Source: Anaerofilum faecale
Lineage (GTDB): Bacteria; Bacillota; Clostridia; Oscillospirales; Ruminococcaceae
Reading direction: 5' to 3'
Assembly (NCBI GenBank): GCA_019114265.1
Contig: DXFV01000004.1
Span: 22,147-86,146 of the forward strand
Length of the DNA: 64,000 nt
Position 1 is the first letter of the stretch. Every line of letters begins with the position of its first letter. Positions 7,134 to 15,894 of this stretch are shown piece by piece. The position numbers and the translations under genes were made by a program. The notes below the pieces were generated by a model, which did no database searches, was not told the DNA's origin, and saw nothing but the letters and a program-made list of their open reading frames with translations.

Positions 7134-8743
7134 TGTTCGTCTTCTCCTTTATGTTTGCTTTCCTGCACCAGCACCGGCACCCCCAGCTGCTCCAGCTGTC
7201 GGAGCGTGTCCTCGGCGGTGACCGTCTGCTGCTGTGTTGGCGTGTGATAGGGGCCCACGCCGTAGCGCACGCCCGCGACCTGCTCGATACAGCGCTTGAG
7301 CCGTTTTTTGGAATAGTCGTTCTGGCGGATGTATTCCAGGAACATCTCGGTGCCGTCGATGAGCACCCGTCTGCCGTCGCAGAAAGCGCGGGACCCCTTG
7401 AGGTTGGCATACAGCAGCGGGTCGACGCTTTGCAGGCTGTCCACCACCTGCTGCCACGGCTCGAACGGCTTCGCTTCGCCCGGCGCGGCGGCCGGTTCCT
7501 TTGCGGGGGAGACCGGCCGCGCTTCCTTCGGCGACTCCGCCGTCTGCGCCGGCTGTGCGGCGGGGGGCGGCTGGATGCCCGGCGCGGGGGGAGCAGGCGG
7601 CGGCTGGAAGGCGGGCTGGGCCGGCTGCCGGACCGGCACGGCGGCTGCCTGCACCGCCGGCTCCGGCTGGCACAGGCGGAACAGCGCCAGCTCCAGTTCG
7701 ATGCGCTGGTCGGCCCCGCGGCTCATCTGCTCCATCGCCTCGCCCAGCAGCTGGATGGCGCGCACACACTGCGTCTGGGACACGGCTCCGGCGCGGCGGA
7801 TATATTCCTGCTCCTGCTGCGGGGGGACGCCGCCCAGCAGCGACGCGCCCTGCGGCAGAGCGGCCAGCAGCAGGTTCCGGTAGTGCACCAGCAGCTCCTC
7901 GCACAGGCGGCGGAGGTCCACACTGCGCTGGCGAAGCTCGGCCACCTGGGCCAGGGCCTCGACGGTGCGCTGGCTTTGCAGCGCGTCGCTGATGTGGAAC
8001 AGATAGCTTTGATCGGTGACGCCTGCCATCCGCTGCACCGTCTGCTCGTCCACCTCGCCGCCCGCGCTGGCGCAGGTGTCGAGGATGGAGAGCGCGTCGC
8101 GCAGCGCACCGTCCGCCAGGCGGGCGATCAGCTGGGAGGCCTCGGGAGTGAGCGGAATGTTTTCTTCCCCTGCCACCTGCTCCAGACGCCCCGCGATGTC
8201 CTCCGGGCGGATGCGGCCGAAATCGTACCGCTGGCAGCGGGAACGGATGGTGGCGGGCACCTTGTGGATCTCGGTGGTGGCCAGGATGAAGATGATGTGG
8301 GCAGGCGGCTCCTCCATGATCTTTAGCAGGGCGTTGAAGGCGGGGGTGGAGAGCATGTGCACCTCGTCGATGATATACACCTTGTATCTGCACATGCTGG
8401 GGGTGTAGGCAGTCTCGTCGCGCAGGTCGCGGATGCTGTCCACGCCGTTGTTGGAGGCGGCGTCGATCTCCACCACGTCCAGGATAGAGCCATCGTCCAG
8501 CCCGCGGCAGATGTCGCATCTCCCGCAGGGATCGCCGTTTTGGGGGGAGAGACAGTTCACCGCCTTGGCAAAGATCTTGGCACAGGTGGTCTTGCCGGTG
8601 CCGCGGGTGCCGGTGAACAGATAGGCATGGCCCACCCGCCCCGCGCGCAGCTGGTTCTGCAGCGCGGTGACGATGGCCTGCTGCCCCACCACGTCCTCGA
8701 ACCGCGCGGGACGCCATTTGCGGTACAGTGCGCGATATGCCAC
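7130..8743 (-). CDS. dnaX: DNA polymerase III subunit gamma/tau
   Basis: A 537-residue clamp-loader ATPase. The N-terminal AAA+ part has the opening YRALYRKWRPARFEDVVGQ, Walker A GTRGTGKTT, the zinc cysteines in CLSPQNGDPCGRCDIC, Walker B/DEVH (IDEVHML) and sensor 1 (IIFILATTE). A long Pro/Ala/Gln-rich linker (about residues 385-440) leads to a C-terminal domain like the tau polymerase-binding region. The start is GTG 8743, because GGGAGGGG sits just upstream and the family begins at AYRALYRKW. The longer upstream opening overlaps the SRP RNA. I saw no A-rich frameshift site of the E. coli kind. It heads an operon with ybaB and recR. Confidence 0.95.
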   Translation of the reverse strand: MAYRALYRKWRPARFEDVVGQQAIVTALQNQLRAGRVGHAYLFTGTRGTGKTTCAKIFAKAVNCLSPQNGDPCGRCDICRGLDDGSILDVVEIDAASNNGVDSIRDLRDETAYTPSMCRYKVYIIDEVHMLSTPAFNALLKIMEEPPAHIIFILATTEIHKVPATIRSRCQRYDFGRIRPEDIAGRLEQVAGEENIPLTPEASQLIARLADGALRDALSILDTCASAGGEVDEQTVQRMAGVTDQSYLFHISDALQSQRTVEALAQVAELRQRSVDLRRLCEELLVHYRNLLLAALPQGASLLGGVPPQQEQEYIRRAGAVSQTQCVRAIQLLGEAMEQMSRGADQRIELELALFRLCQPEPAVQAAAVPVRQPAQPAFQPPPAPPAPGIQPPPAAQPAQTAESPKEARPVSPAKEPAAAPGEAKPFEPWQQVVDSLQSVDPLLYANLKGSRAFCDGRRVLIDGTEMFLEYIRQNDYSKKRLKRCIEQVAGVRYGVGPYHTPTQQQTVTAEDTLRQLEQLGVPVLVQESKHKGEDEQ

Positions 8744-8769
8744 GGCGGCCCCTCCCTTCTCATAGTAGA

Positions 8770-8962
8770 AAAGCCGGACGAAAGGGGCGGCGGTGTATCC
8801 GCCCGCTGTGCTGTTTGGCATACGGAGGACAGGAGATCTGCGGCGCACAGGGCGGACCACTTAATGCTGCTCGGTTCCCCGCCTGACATGGTTCGTGGGG
8901 CCCCATCGCACAGGGCCCGCCCTCCGTATGCCGAACAGCGCATACTTGCCCTTTGTCCGGCT
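8770..8962 (-). ncRNA. ffs: Signal recognition particle RNA (4.5S/scRNA type)
   Basis: The conserved helix-8 core is visible on the - strand: GTCAGGCGGGGAACCGAGCAGC, with a GGAA tetraloop and the asymmetric internal-loop bases. Outer helices support the ends. AGCCGGAC...AAGGGC at the 5' end (8962 downward) pairs with GCCCCTTTC-GTCCGGCT at the 3' end, which runs into TTTTC. Inside that, CGGCATACGGAGG pairs with CCTCCGTATGCC. The span of about 193 nt is longer than E. coli 4.5S and shorter than the roughly 270-nt Bacillus RNA, so any Alu domain is reduced. It lies immediately upstream of dnaX, as scr does in B. subtilis. The ends are approximate. Confidence 0.88.
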
Positions 8963-8969
8963 GGAAGGT

Positions 8970-8998
8970 ATTATACCACAGTTTGCCTCGCATTGCAA
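8970..8998 (-). promoter_or_regulatory. Sigma-A promoter of the SRP RNA
   Basis: On the - strand, TTGCAA (8998-8993), 17 bp, TATAAT (8975-8970) with the extended TGG just before it. It places transcription start at about 8962, the predicted 5' end of the RNA. Confidence 0.8.
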
Positions 8999-9015
8999 GA
9001 GATATGCAGGCCGGG

Positions 9016-9834
9016 TCAGCCGCAGAGGAAATCGCAGGCGGGACAGCGCGCATAATAAAAGATGTACTGCTGCAGCACCCCCGCGCAGGGCTGGTACCGC
9101 CGCGGCCATTGGCCGCCGTACACCTGCCGCAGCACCCGCTCGATCCACACGTCCACCGGCAGCGCCCCCAGACGGTGGTAGGCGAACAGCGCGGTGCAGC
9201 TGGCCACCTTGACCCCCACCCCGCGCACCGTCTGCAGCTGCTCCAGCAGCTGCTCGTCCGAAAGTTCCGCCAGCACGGCGAGGTCCAGGGTGCCGTCGGC
9301 CGTTCTCCGGGCTGCGTCCTGCACATACGGCGCCCGGTACCCCAGGCCGCAGGCGGCCAGTTCCTCGGGCGAAGCGGCCGCCAGCTGCGGCGGCGTGGGA
9401 AAGGCATAGGCCGTGCCTTCCGGCGTGTCGAGCGGGCTGCCGAACCGGGTGCAGAGCGCCTCGACGGCGGTGCGGATGGCGGGGATGCTCTTGCGCTGGG
9501 AGATGATGAAGCTGACCAGCATCTCGAACGGCTCCTGGCGCAGGATGCGCAGACCGGCCCCGTATTCCGCCGCGCGCTGCAAAAATTTGTCCCGCTTCAG
9601 GATGCGGGCGCGGTAGGCCGCATAGTCGGCGTCGAGGTCGAAATAGGGTCTCCACACCGTTTCAAATTCCTCGTCGGTGCAGGAAAACCAAAAGCCGCCC
9701 TCCGCGGGCGTGATCTTCAGCCAGCGCCCGCAGGCGATCAGGCGCACGCCGTCCGGCTGTGCCCGCATGCGGAAGCACTGGCCGCTGTCGGCGATGGCTT
9801 CGGGCGAAAAATCTTCGATGGTGCGGAATATCAT
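9016..9834 (-). CDS. ogg: 8-oxoguanine DNA glycosylase/AP lyase (OGG1-type, HhH-GPD)
   Basis: A 272-residue base-excision repair enzyme that removes 8-oxoguanine and can nick the abasic site. The N-terminal OGG beta domain starts with FSPEAIADSGQCFRM. The HhH-GPD part shows FEMLVSFIISQRKSIPAIRTAVEALC, the hairpin VRGVGVKVASCTALFAYHRLGALPVDVWI with the Schiff-base lysine (GVGVK) and the catalytic aspartate (PVDVWI), and ends in PCAGVLQQYIFYYAR. No iron-sulfur cysteine cluster is seen, which fits OGG1 rather than EndoIII. ATG 9834 has GGAGGGG about 10 nt upstream. It is transcribed toward the SRP RNA region and separated from pduL by a terminator. Confidence 0.9.
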   Translation of the reverse strand: MIFRTIEDFSPEAIADSGQCFRMRAQPDGVRLIACGRWLKITPAEGGFWFSCTDEEFETVWRPYFDLDADYAAYRARILKRDKFLQRAAEYGAGLRILRQEPFEMLVSFIISQRKSIPAIRTAVEALCTRFGSPLDTPEGTAYAFPTPPQLAAASPEELAACGLGYRAPYVQDAARRTADGTLDLAVLAELSDEQLLEQLQTVRGVGVKVASCTALFAYHRLGALPVDVWIERVLRQVYGGQWPRRYQPCAGVLQQYIFYYARCPACDFLCG

Positions 9835-9857
9835 CCTTTTTCTCCCCTCCTGTGGAC

Positions 9858-9893
9858 AAAAAAGGCGGCGGACCTTTTCGTCTGTCCGCCGCC
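9858..9893 (-). terminator. Intrinsic terminator after pduL
   Basis: GGCGGCGGAC / GTCCGCCGCC stem followed on the - strand by TTTTTTG. It lies 22 nt past the pduL stop. Confidence 0.8.
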
Positions 9894-9915
9894 CGGTGTG
9901 TGGAACACAAGCCGT

Positions 9916-10479
9916 TTATTTGATGATCTCGCCCTCTTTGGGACCGCCGGCCGCGTTGCTCTCGTCGGTGTCGATGTGCATAGCGGTGGCATAGTTCTCG
10001 CTGACGCGGATGACCACGTCGTCGAACACCAGCTTGCGGCCTTCCCCGCCGCAGGCCACCTTCACGATGTCCTTGTCGGCCACACCGGCGGCAGCGGCGT
10101 CGGCGGGAGTCATGTGGACATGGCGCATGGCGACGATCACGCCCTCCTTGATCTCCACTTCGCCCTTGGGGCCAACCAGCTTGCAGCCGGCGGAACCGGC
10201 CACGTCGCCGCTCTCACGCACGGGAGCGGTCAGGCCGATGGAACGGGCGTCGGTGGCGCTCAGCTCCACCTGGTCGGCGCTGCGGCAGGGGCCCAGGATG
10301 GACACGTTGGCCAGCTCCTTCTTCGGGCCCACAACGGTCACGCGCTCGTTGGACGCATACTGGCCGGGCTGGCTCAGCATCTTCTTCACGGTCAGTTCAT
10401 AGCCGGCGCCGAACAGGGTCTCGAGGGTCTCTTTGGTCACATGTACATGACGGGCGGACGTTTCAACCAGAATTTTCAT
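9916..10479 (-). CDS. pduL: PduL-type phosphate acyltransferase
   Basis: A 187-residue enzyme that moves acyl groups between coenzyme A and phosphate; it is used on propionyl-CoA in propanediol utilisation and on acetyl-CoA in many Clostridia. Two zinc-site motifs typical of the PduL double beta-barrel are visible, ARHVHVT near the N-terminus and MRHVHMTPADA in the second half. GCKLVGPKGEVEIKEGVI and ATAMHIDTDESNAAG are also characteristic. ATG 10479 has GGAGG 9 nt upstream. There are no microcompartment shell or diol dehydratase genes nearby and no encapsulation extension, so it probably works in the cytosol as the phosphotransacetylase for acetate formation. That role is inferred. Confidence 0.9.
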   Translation of the reverse strand: MKILVETSARHVHVTKETLETLFGAGYELTVKKMLSQPGQYASNERVTVVGPKKELANVSILGPCRSADQVELSATDARSIGLTAPVRESGDVAGSAGCKLVGPKGEVEIKEGVIVAMRHVHMTPADAAAAGVADKDIVKVACGGEGRKLVFDDVVIRVSENYATAMHIDTDESNAAGGPKEGEIIK

Positions 10480-10538
10480 CGTTCGTTTTCCTCCATTCTT
10501 ACCTTGCAGGGCCCTGCCCCGCAACACTTCCAACCTAT

Positions 10539-10566
10539 ATTTTATCACATGCGAACGGAACTTCAA
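10539..10566 (-). promoter_or_regulatory. Probable promoter of pduL
   Basis: On the - strand, TTGAAG (10566-10561), 16 bp, TAAAAT (10544-10539). It is divergent from the promoter at 10586-10615. Confidence 0.45.
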
Positions 10567-10585
10567 GAGGCAGGGGCGATTTTTT

Positions 10586-10615
10586 TTGCAAACGCGGGTC
10601 AAATGGTGGTATACT
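10586..10615 (+). promoter_or_regulatory. Sigma-A promoter of the uracil-DNA glycosylase gene
   Basis: TTGCAA (10586-10591), 18 bp, TATACT (10610-10615) with extended TGG. The leader to ATG 10650 is about 28 nt. Confidence 0.65.
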
Positions 10616-10649
10616 GTTGGCAAAACCACAGGAAACGGAGCGTTTTTGT

Positions 10650-11222
10650 ATGGAATTTGAACAGCTGAAAGCCGCCTGTCTGGCCTGCACCAAATGCGGT
10701 CTGTGCGCCACCCGCACCAACGTGGTGTTTGGCGACGGCGCGCCGAACGCCGAGGTGATGTTCATCGGCGAAGGCCCCGGCCAGCACGAGGACGAGCAGG
10801 GCCTGCCCTTTGTGGGGCGCAGCGGCCAGCTGCTGGACCGCTATCTGGAGGCCATCGGCCTGTCCCGCAGCAGCAACGTCTTTATCGCCAACATCGTCAA
10901 ATGCCGCCCGCCCCAGAACCGCGACCCGCTGCCCGAGGAATGGGACGCTTGCCTGCCCTGGCTGCGCGAGCAGTTCCGCCTCATCCAGCCCAAAATCGTG
11001 GTGTGCCTGGGACGCATCGCCGCCCAGCGCATCATACGGCCCGATTTTTCGGTGACCAAGGAGCACGGCCAGTGGACCCGGAAAAACGGCGTGTGGTTCA
11101 CCGCCACGCTCCACCCCGCCGCCCTGCTGCGCAGCCCGTCCAAAAAACCGGAGGCATTCGAGGATTATGTGGCGCTGCGGGAGAAGATCCGCGAGGTGTG
11201 CAGCCGCACCTATCCCGGCTGA
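10650..11222 (+). CDS. Family 4 uracil-DNA glycosylase (4Fe-4S)
   Basis: A 190-residue repair enzyme that removes uracil from DNA. Motif A is GEGPGQHEDEQGLPFVGRSGQLLD (given here as the family's GExPGxxED...PFVGxxGxLLD) and motif B is HPAALLR. Four iron-sulfur cysteines are visible: C13 and C16 in CTKC, one in IVKCRPP and one in ACLPW. The start is ATG 10650, with GGAG about 10 nt upstream; an earlier in-frame TTG at 10617 overlaps the expected transcription start. The length matches the thermophile-type UDGa/phage SPO1-related group. It stands alone on the + strand, with its own promoter, between pduL and the CocE-type gene. Confidence 0.93.
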   Translation: MEFEQLKAACLACTKCGLCATRTNVVFGDGAPNAEVMFIGEGPGQHEDEQGLPFVGRSGQLLDRYLEAIGLSRSSNVFIANIVKCRPPQNRDPLPEEWDACLPWLREQFRLIQPKIVVCLGRIAAQRIIRPDFSVTKEHGQWTRKNGVWFTATLHPAALLRSPSKKPEAFEDYVALREKIREVCSRTYPG

Positions 11223-11285
11223 ACGCCGTTTTGCACAGATTTTTTGCAGAACGTTCCATTTTTTTATATCTTTATACGGTTTTCG

Positions 11286-11294
11286 TGGTATAAT
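11286..11294 (+). promoter_or_regulatory. Extended -10 promoter of the CocE-type hydrolase
   Basis: TGGTATAAT (TATAAT at 11289-11294). The -35 region is T-rich but not close to TTGACA. The leader to ATG 11377 is about 75 nt. Confidence 0.5.
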
Positions 11295-11376
11295 GGCGGT
11301 AAACGTTACGACCCGTCCGTATTTGGCCGGCGGCACCTGCGTGCGCGCCCTATGAAAAAGGAAAGAAGGCAAACAG

Positions 11377-13419
11377 ATGGAGCACTTTGACCTGTATACA
11401 TCCGGTATCTGTCAGGCAAGATTTGACCGGGAAGCCGGCTGGCTGTGCAGCCTGCTGGAACGCGAGACCGCCGCCTTTTCCCCCGCCGCTCCGCTCACCG
11501 CCGAACAGGACGCGCTGCTGGAAGAACTGGCGCACTTTTCCCCGCTGCGCGCACTGGAGCAGCTGGACAGCTACACCGCCGCCTTTGCAGGCCTCCCCGC
11601 ATCCGCCGAGGCGGCGGGAGGGCGGTACACGCAGGGCGAAGCCGGGCATTACCAGCAGCAGGACAAAAAATTCCCGCTGAACGTCTGGGTGAAGGACGGG
11701 CAGGTGGCGGCGTTTTTGTGCCCGTCGCTGGCTTCGGTGTCCATCCTGGTGCGGCGCGGGTATGAGGCGCAGACCCCGCTGGCCCTGTGGCAGGCGGAAA
11801 ACGCCCGGCCGCTGTACGGCGTGCGGACGCTGCCCGCGCAATGGGCCGTGATGCGGGACGGCGTGAAGCTGTGCGCCGACGTCTATCTGCCGGCCGGGCA
11901 GGAAGGGCCCTTCCCCTGCGTGCTGGTGCGCACCCCCTACGACCGCGGGCGCGGTGCGGCGCAGTACCAGCGCTTTGTGCGGCGCGGATACGCCGTGGCG
12001 GTGCAGGATGTGCGCGGGCGGGGCGACAGCGAAGGGGAGTGGATCCCCCACCGGAACGAGATCGAGGACGGCGCCGACACCCTCGCCTGGGCGGCGGCAC
12101 AGCCCTGGTGCGACGGGCGGATCGGCACCTTTGGCGGCAGCTATCTGGGCTATGTGCAGTGGTGCGCCGCGGCGGCGGGCAGCCCGCACCTGAAGGCGAT
12201 GATCAGCCTGGTGACGGCGGGGTCCTCCTTTGTGGATCTGCCCCGCCGGGGCGGCGCCTGGTGCAGCGGCAGCATGGCGTGGAACTTCTCGGTGAGCGAA
12301 CGGCACTTCGCGCCCGAAAAAATGCAGCGCGACGACTGGGACCAGGTGCTGGACATCCGCCCGCTGCACGACCTGGACCGCCAGGCGCTGGGCAGGCCCA
12401 TCCCCTTCTGGCAGGAGATGCTGCGCCATCCCGACGAGGATATGTTCTGGCAGGCCGGCGACTGGAAGCGGCGCTTTCTGGGGCCGCCGGTGCCGGTGCT
12501 GATCCAGAGCGGATGGTTCGACGACAACGGCATGGGCACCACCGAGGCGCTGGACCTGTCGGCCGGGTGGCCCCACCGCAAGGTGGTGCTGGGCCCGTGG
12601 CAGCACAGCGGCAACTCCACCTATCACCTGCACGCGATGGATTTCCCCGAACAGGCGCTGCGGTACGATGTGGACCTGCTGCATCTGCGCTGGCTGGACC
12701 GCTTTGTGCGCGGGATGGAGAACGACTGCGAAGCAGGCCCGGCGGTGGAATACTACGACACCGGCGCCAACCGCTGGCTGACCAACGGCCAGTGGCCGCC
12801 TGCCGACAGCCATCCCCGGTTTCTGGCCATTGCCGCGGGCGGCACGCTGACCACCAGCGTTTCCCCCACCGCGGGGGCCGATCACTACTGCTACGACCCC
12901 GAAAACCCGGCCGTGCAGCTGATCGACGTGAGCGAGAACGAGCTGGCGGTGCCCGCCGACTATGCCGCCGAGGAACAGCGCCCCGACGTTCTGGTATACA
13001 GCACGCCGGAGCTGAAACAGCCGGTGACCCTTGCCGGCGACGCCCTGGTGCGGCTGTACATCGAGGCCGACGTGCCCGACACCGACTTCATCGTGCGCAT
13101 CTGCGACGCCGCCCCCGACGGCAGCAGCATCCGCCTGGCCGACGGCGTGCTGCGGGCGCGCTACCGCGAAGGCTTCGACTGCGGGCGCTGGATGGACGGC
13201 CGGCCGGTGCGGCTGGACATCCGCACCAGCAAGCTGTGCCACACCTTTGCCGCCGGGCACCGCATCCGCCTGACGGTGACCAGCAGCGCGAAGAACCTGC
13301 TGTTCCCCCACCCCAACACCCGGGCGGCCGAGATGGACACCCGCTGCCGGCCGGCCCACATCACTCTGCGGTACGGCGGGGTGCATCCCGGCGGCGTCTG
13401 GCTGCCGGTGCTGAACTGA
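11377..13419 (+). CDS. CocE/NonD family hydrolase (X-Pro dipeptidyl-peptidase S15-like)
   Basis: A 680-residue cytoplasmic alpha/beta hydrolase with no signal peptide. Residues 1-145 are a family-unlike N-terminal extension. The catalytic domain begins VMRDGVKLCADVYLP, then PCVLVRTPYDR, VAVQDVRGRGDSEGEW, the nucleophile elbow GTFGGSYLG (Ser), QSGWFDDNG (Asp region) and LGPWQHSGNS (His). The C-terminal jelly-roll, typical of PepX_C, covers about 490-680 (PVTLAGDALVRLYIEADVPDTDFIVRICD...). Relatives cleave esters, amides or X-Pro peptides; the substrate here cannot be told. ATG 11377 follows AAAGGAAAGAAGG. The helicase gene starts 25 nt after the stop and is probably co-transcribed. Confidence 0.9.
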   Translation: MEHFDLYTSGICQARFDREAGWLCSLLERETAAFSPAAPLTAEQDALLEELAHFSPLRALEQLDSYTAAFAGLPASAEAAGGRYTQGEAGHYQQQDKKFPLNVWVKDGQVAAFLCPSLASVSILVRRGYEAQTPLALWQAENARPLYGVRTLPAQWAVMRDGVKLCADVYLPAGQEGPFPCVLVRTPYDRGRGAAQYQRFVRRGYAVAVQDVRGRGDSEGEWIPHRNEIEDGADTLAWAAAQPWCDGRIGTFGGSYLGYVQWCAAAAGSPHLKAMISLVTAGSSFVDLPRRGGAWCSGSMAWNFSVSERHFAPEKMQRDDWDQVLDIRPLHDLDRQALGRPIPFWQEMLRHPDEDMFWQAGDWKRRFLGPPVPVLIQSGWFDDNGMGTTEALDLSAGWPHRKVVLGPWQHSGNSTYHLHAMDFPEQALRYDVDLLHLRWLDRFVRGMENDCEAGPAVEYYDTGANRWLTNGQWPPADSHPRFLAIAAGGTLTTSVSPTAGADHYCYDPENPAVQLIDVSENELAVPADYAAEEQRPDVLVYSTPELKQPVTLAGDALVRLYIEADVPDTDFIVRICDAAPDGSSIRLADGVLRARYREGFDCGRWMDGRPVRLDIRTSKLCHTFAAGHRIRLTVTSSAKNLLFPHPNTRAAEMDTRCRPAHITLRYGGVHPGGVWLPVLN

Positions 13420-13444
13420 CCAACAACGCAAGGAGGACTCCCGT

Positions 13445-15805
13445 TTGGAACTGGAACTGCGGCTGCCGATCCGGCAGCTGGTGGAATTTTTGCTGCGCAG
13501 CGGCAGCATCGACAGCCGCTTTTCAGGCTTCGACCGCGCGCTGGAGGGCGCGCGCATCCACCGCCGTCTGCAAAAGGCGGGCGGCGAGGACTACAAGGCC
13601 GAGGTGCCCCTGAAACAGGAGTGGCACTGCGGCGAGGCGGTGTTCACGCTGGAGGGCCGGGCCGACGGCATCTTTCCCGACCGGGAGACCGGGCTCTGCT
13701 GCATCGACGAGATCAAGACCACCTCCCTGCCCGCCGCGCAGATCACCGAGGACCATCAGCCGGTGCACTGGGCGCAGGGCAAGGTCTACGCGGCTATCTG
13801 GGCGCGGCAGAACGGGCTGGACGAGATCGCGGTGCGGCTGACCTACTACCAGACCGACACCGGCGAGATCCTCCGCTATACCCGGCGGTTTTCGGCCGGG
13901 GAGCTGGAGGGGTTTGTGCAGGGGCTGCTGGAGGAATATCTGCCCTGGGCCCGGCGGGCTGCCGAATGGAAGCAGGCGCGCGGGCGGGACCTGGCCGTGC
14001 TGCCCTTCCCCTTCGACCGCTACCGCACCGGCCAGCGCGCGCTGGCGGGCGTGATCTACAAGACCATCTGCGAGGGCGGCAACCTGCTGGTGCAGGCCCC
14101 CACCGGCACCGGCAAGACGATCAGCGCGCTGTTCCCCGCACTGCGGGCGATGGGCGAAGGCAAGGGCGACGTCATCTTCTATCTCACCGCCAAGACCACC
14201 ACCCGCGCCGCCGCCGAGGAAGCGCTGGAGCGTCTGCGGCAGGGTTCGCCCGAACTGCACCTGCGCAGCCTGACCCTCACCGCCAAGGAGAAGATCTGCT
14301 TTCTGGACCAGCCCGCCTGCATGCCCGACCGCTGCCCCTATGCAGACGGCTACTTCGACCGCATCAAGGACGCCGTGTGGGACGGGCTGGACCGGACGGT
14401 GTTCGACCGGGCGGGCGTGCAGGCGCTGGCACAGGCGCACAGGGTCTGTCCGTTCGAGCTGGCGCTGGACCTGTCGCTGTGGTGCGATGTGATCGTGGGG
14501 GACTACAACCATCTGTTCGACCCCGCCGCCAGCCTCAAGCGCTTTTTTGAGACGGCGGGAGACTACCTGTTTTTGATCGATGAGGCGCACAATCTGCCCG
14601 ACCGTGCCCGCGAGATGTACTCGGCGGCGCTGTGCAAGAGCCGCTTTGCCGAGGCCAAAAAGGCGCTGGGCAAAGCGCGCGGCAAGCCCAAGACCGCGCT
14701 GCACAAGGTGGATGCCGCCATGCTGGAACTGCGCAGGCTGTGCGAGGCGGAGGGCGGCAGCAGCCGCACGGTGGTGCAGACGCAGGCCCCCGCCGCACTG
14801 CACAAGGCATTGGAACAGCTGGTGTCCCCCTTGCAGGACTGGCTGGAGGAACACGAGGGCAGCGAGGCGCACCCGGTGCTCCTGCAGCTGTATTTTGACG
14901 TGAAATTCTATCTGCGGGTGGCCGAGATGTACGACGACCACTATGTGATGCTGCTGCACGCCTTTGGACGGGACGTGCGGGTGTGTCAGCTGTGCCTGGA
15001 CCCGGCCGATTTCCTGGCCGCACAGCTGGCAAAGGGGCGCGCGGGCGTGCTGTTTTCAGCCACGCTGTCCCCCGGCGGATTTTACCGCGACCTGCTGGGC
15101 GCGGGAGAAACCGCAAAGCTGGCCGCGCTGCCCAGCCCCTTCGCCAGCCGGCGGCTGGGGCTGTTCTGTCTGCCGGCCGACACACGGTATGAACAGCGGC
15201 AGGCCAGCGCCGGGCGCATTGCGCAGTGCATCGCCGCGATGGCCCTGGCCCGCACCGGCAACTACATGGCCTTTTTCCCCAGCTACGCCTATCTGCAGCT
15301 GGTGCTGGAGGAATTCCAAAAGGGATGGCCGGAGCTGGCGGTGCAGGTACAGCAGCCGGGTCTGGACGACGAGGCGCGCGCGGCCTTCCTGGCCGCCTTT
15401 TCCGAGGACCCCGCCGAGACGCTGGTGGGATTCTGCGTGATGGGCGGCGTGTTCGGCGAGGGGGTGGACCTCGCGGGCAGCCGTCTGATCGGGGCGGCCA
15501 TCGTGGGCGTGGGTCTGCCGCAGGTGAACGCACGGCAGCAGGCGCTGCGCGACTACTACGAGGAAAAGAACGGCCAGGGCTTTGCCTACGCCTACCAGTA
15601 CCCCGGCTGGAACAAGGTGCTGCAGGCAGCCGGGCGGGTGATCCGCACCGAGACCGACCGCGGGGTGGTGCTGCTGCTGGACGAGCGGTTTTCCCAGCCG
15701 CGCTACCGCCGCCTGATGCCGCCCCACTGGCAGCATTGCCGATACCTGGCCAGCCCGCGCCAGCTGCAGGATGAGCTGGCTGTGTTCTGGGAGGAGGAAG
15801 CCTGA
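13445..15805 (+). CDS. DinG/XPD-family helicase with N-terminal PD-(D/E)XK nuclease domain
   Basis: A 786-residue superfamily-2 DNA helicase. Residues about 1-175 look like a PD-(D/E)XK nuclease (GRADGIF, then IDEIKTT with the E-x-K pair, then YYQTDTGE). The Rad3/XPD part follows: Walker A APTGTGKT, motif Ia FYLTAKTTTRA, iron-sulfur cysteines (KICFLDQPACMPDRCPYADGY and RVCPFELAL), DEAH box (IDEAHNL), motif IV (ATLSPGGFY), motif V (GVFGEGVDL) and motif VI (QAAGRVIRT). TTG 13445 is chosen because GGAGG sits 7 nt upstream and no other start fits. The fusion suggests unwinding coupled to cutting of DNA in repair. Similar fusions are frequent in Clostridia, with unproven roles. Confidence 0.9.
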   Translation: MELELRLPIRQLVEFLLRSGSIDSRFSGFDRALEGARIHRRLQKAGGEDYKAEVPLKQEWHCGEAVFTLEGRADGIFPDRETGLCCIDEIKTTSLPAAQITEDHQPVHWAQGKVYAAIWARQNGLDEIAVRLTYYQTDTGEILRYTRRFSAGELEGFVQGLLEEYLPWARRAAEWKQARGRDLAVLPFPFDRYRTGQRALAGVIYKTICEGGNLLVQAPTGTGKTISALFPALRAMGEGKGDVIFYLTAKTTTRAAAEEALERLRQGSPELHLRSLTLTAKEKICFLDQPACMPDRCPYADGYFDRIKDAVWDGLDRTVFDRAGVQALAQAHRVCPFELALDLSLWCDVIVGDYNHLFDPAASLKRFFETAGDYLFLIDEAHNLPDRAREMYSAALCKSRFAEAKKALGKARGKPKTALHKVDAAMLELRRLCEAEGGSSRTVVQTQAPAALHKALEQLVSPLQDWLEEHEGSEAHPVLLQLYFDVKFYLRVAEMYDDHYVMLLHAFGRDVRVCQLCLDPADFLAAQLAKGRAGVLFSATLSPGGFYRDLLGAGETAKLAALPSPFASRRLGLFCLPADTRYEQRQASAGRIAQCIAAMALARTGNYMAFFPSYAYLQLVLEEFQKGWPELAVQVQQPGLDDEARAAFLAAFSEDPAETLVGFCVMGGVFGEGVDLAGSRLIGAAIVGVGLPQVNARQQALRDYYEEKNGQGFAYAYQYPGWNKVLQAAGRVIRTETDRGVVLLLDERFSQPRYRRLMPPHWQHCRYLASPRQLQDELAVFWEEEA

Positions 15806-15894
15806 CAAACGCTCCAAAGCGTGCGGCCGACACGGAGCGGCGGCGGGTTTCTCTCCTTCTTCTGCCGGATACCGCTGTATGGGGGAAGAAGCGG

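Noticed and set aside
7130..8743. Programmed frameshift in dnaX
   Set aside because: No A-AAA-AAG-type slippery run followed by a stem was seen; the full-length frame is intact.
9916..10479. Part of a microcompartment operon
   Set aside because: No shell protein, diol dehydratase or aldehyde dehydrogenase gene is present on either side.
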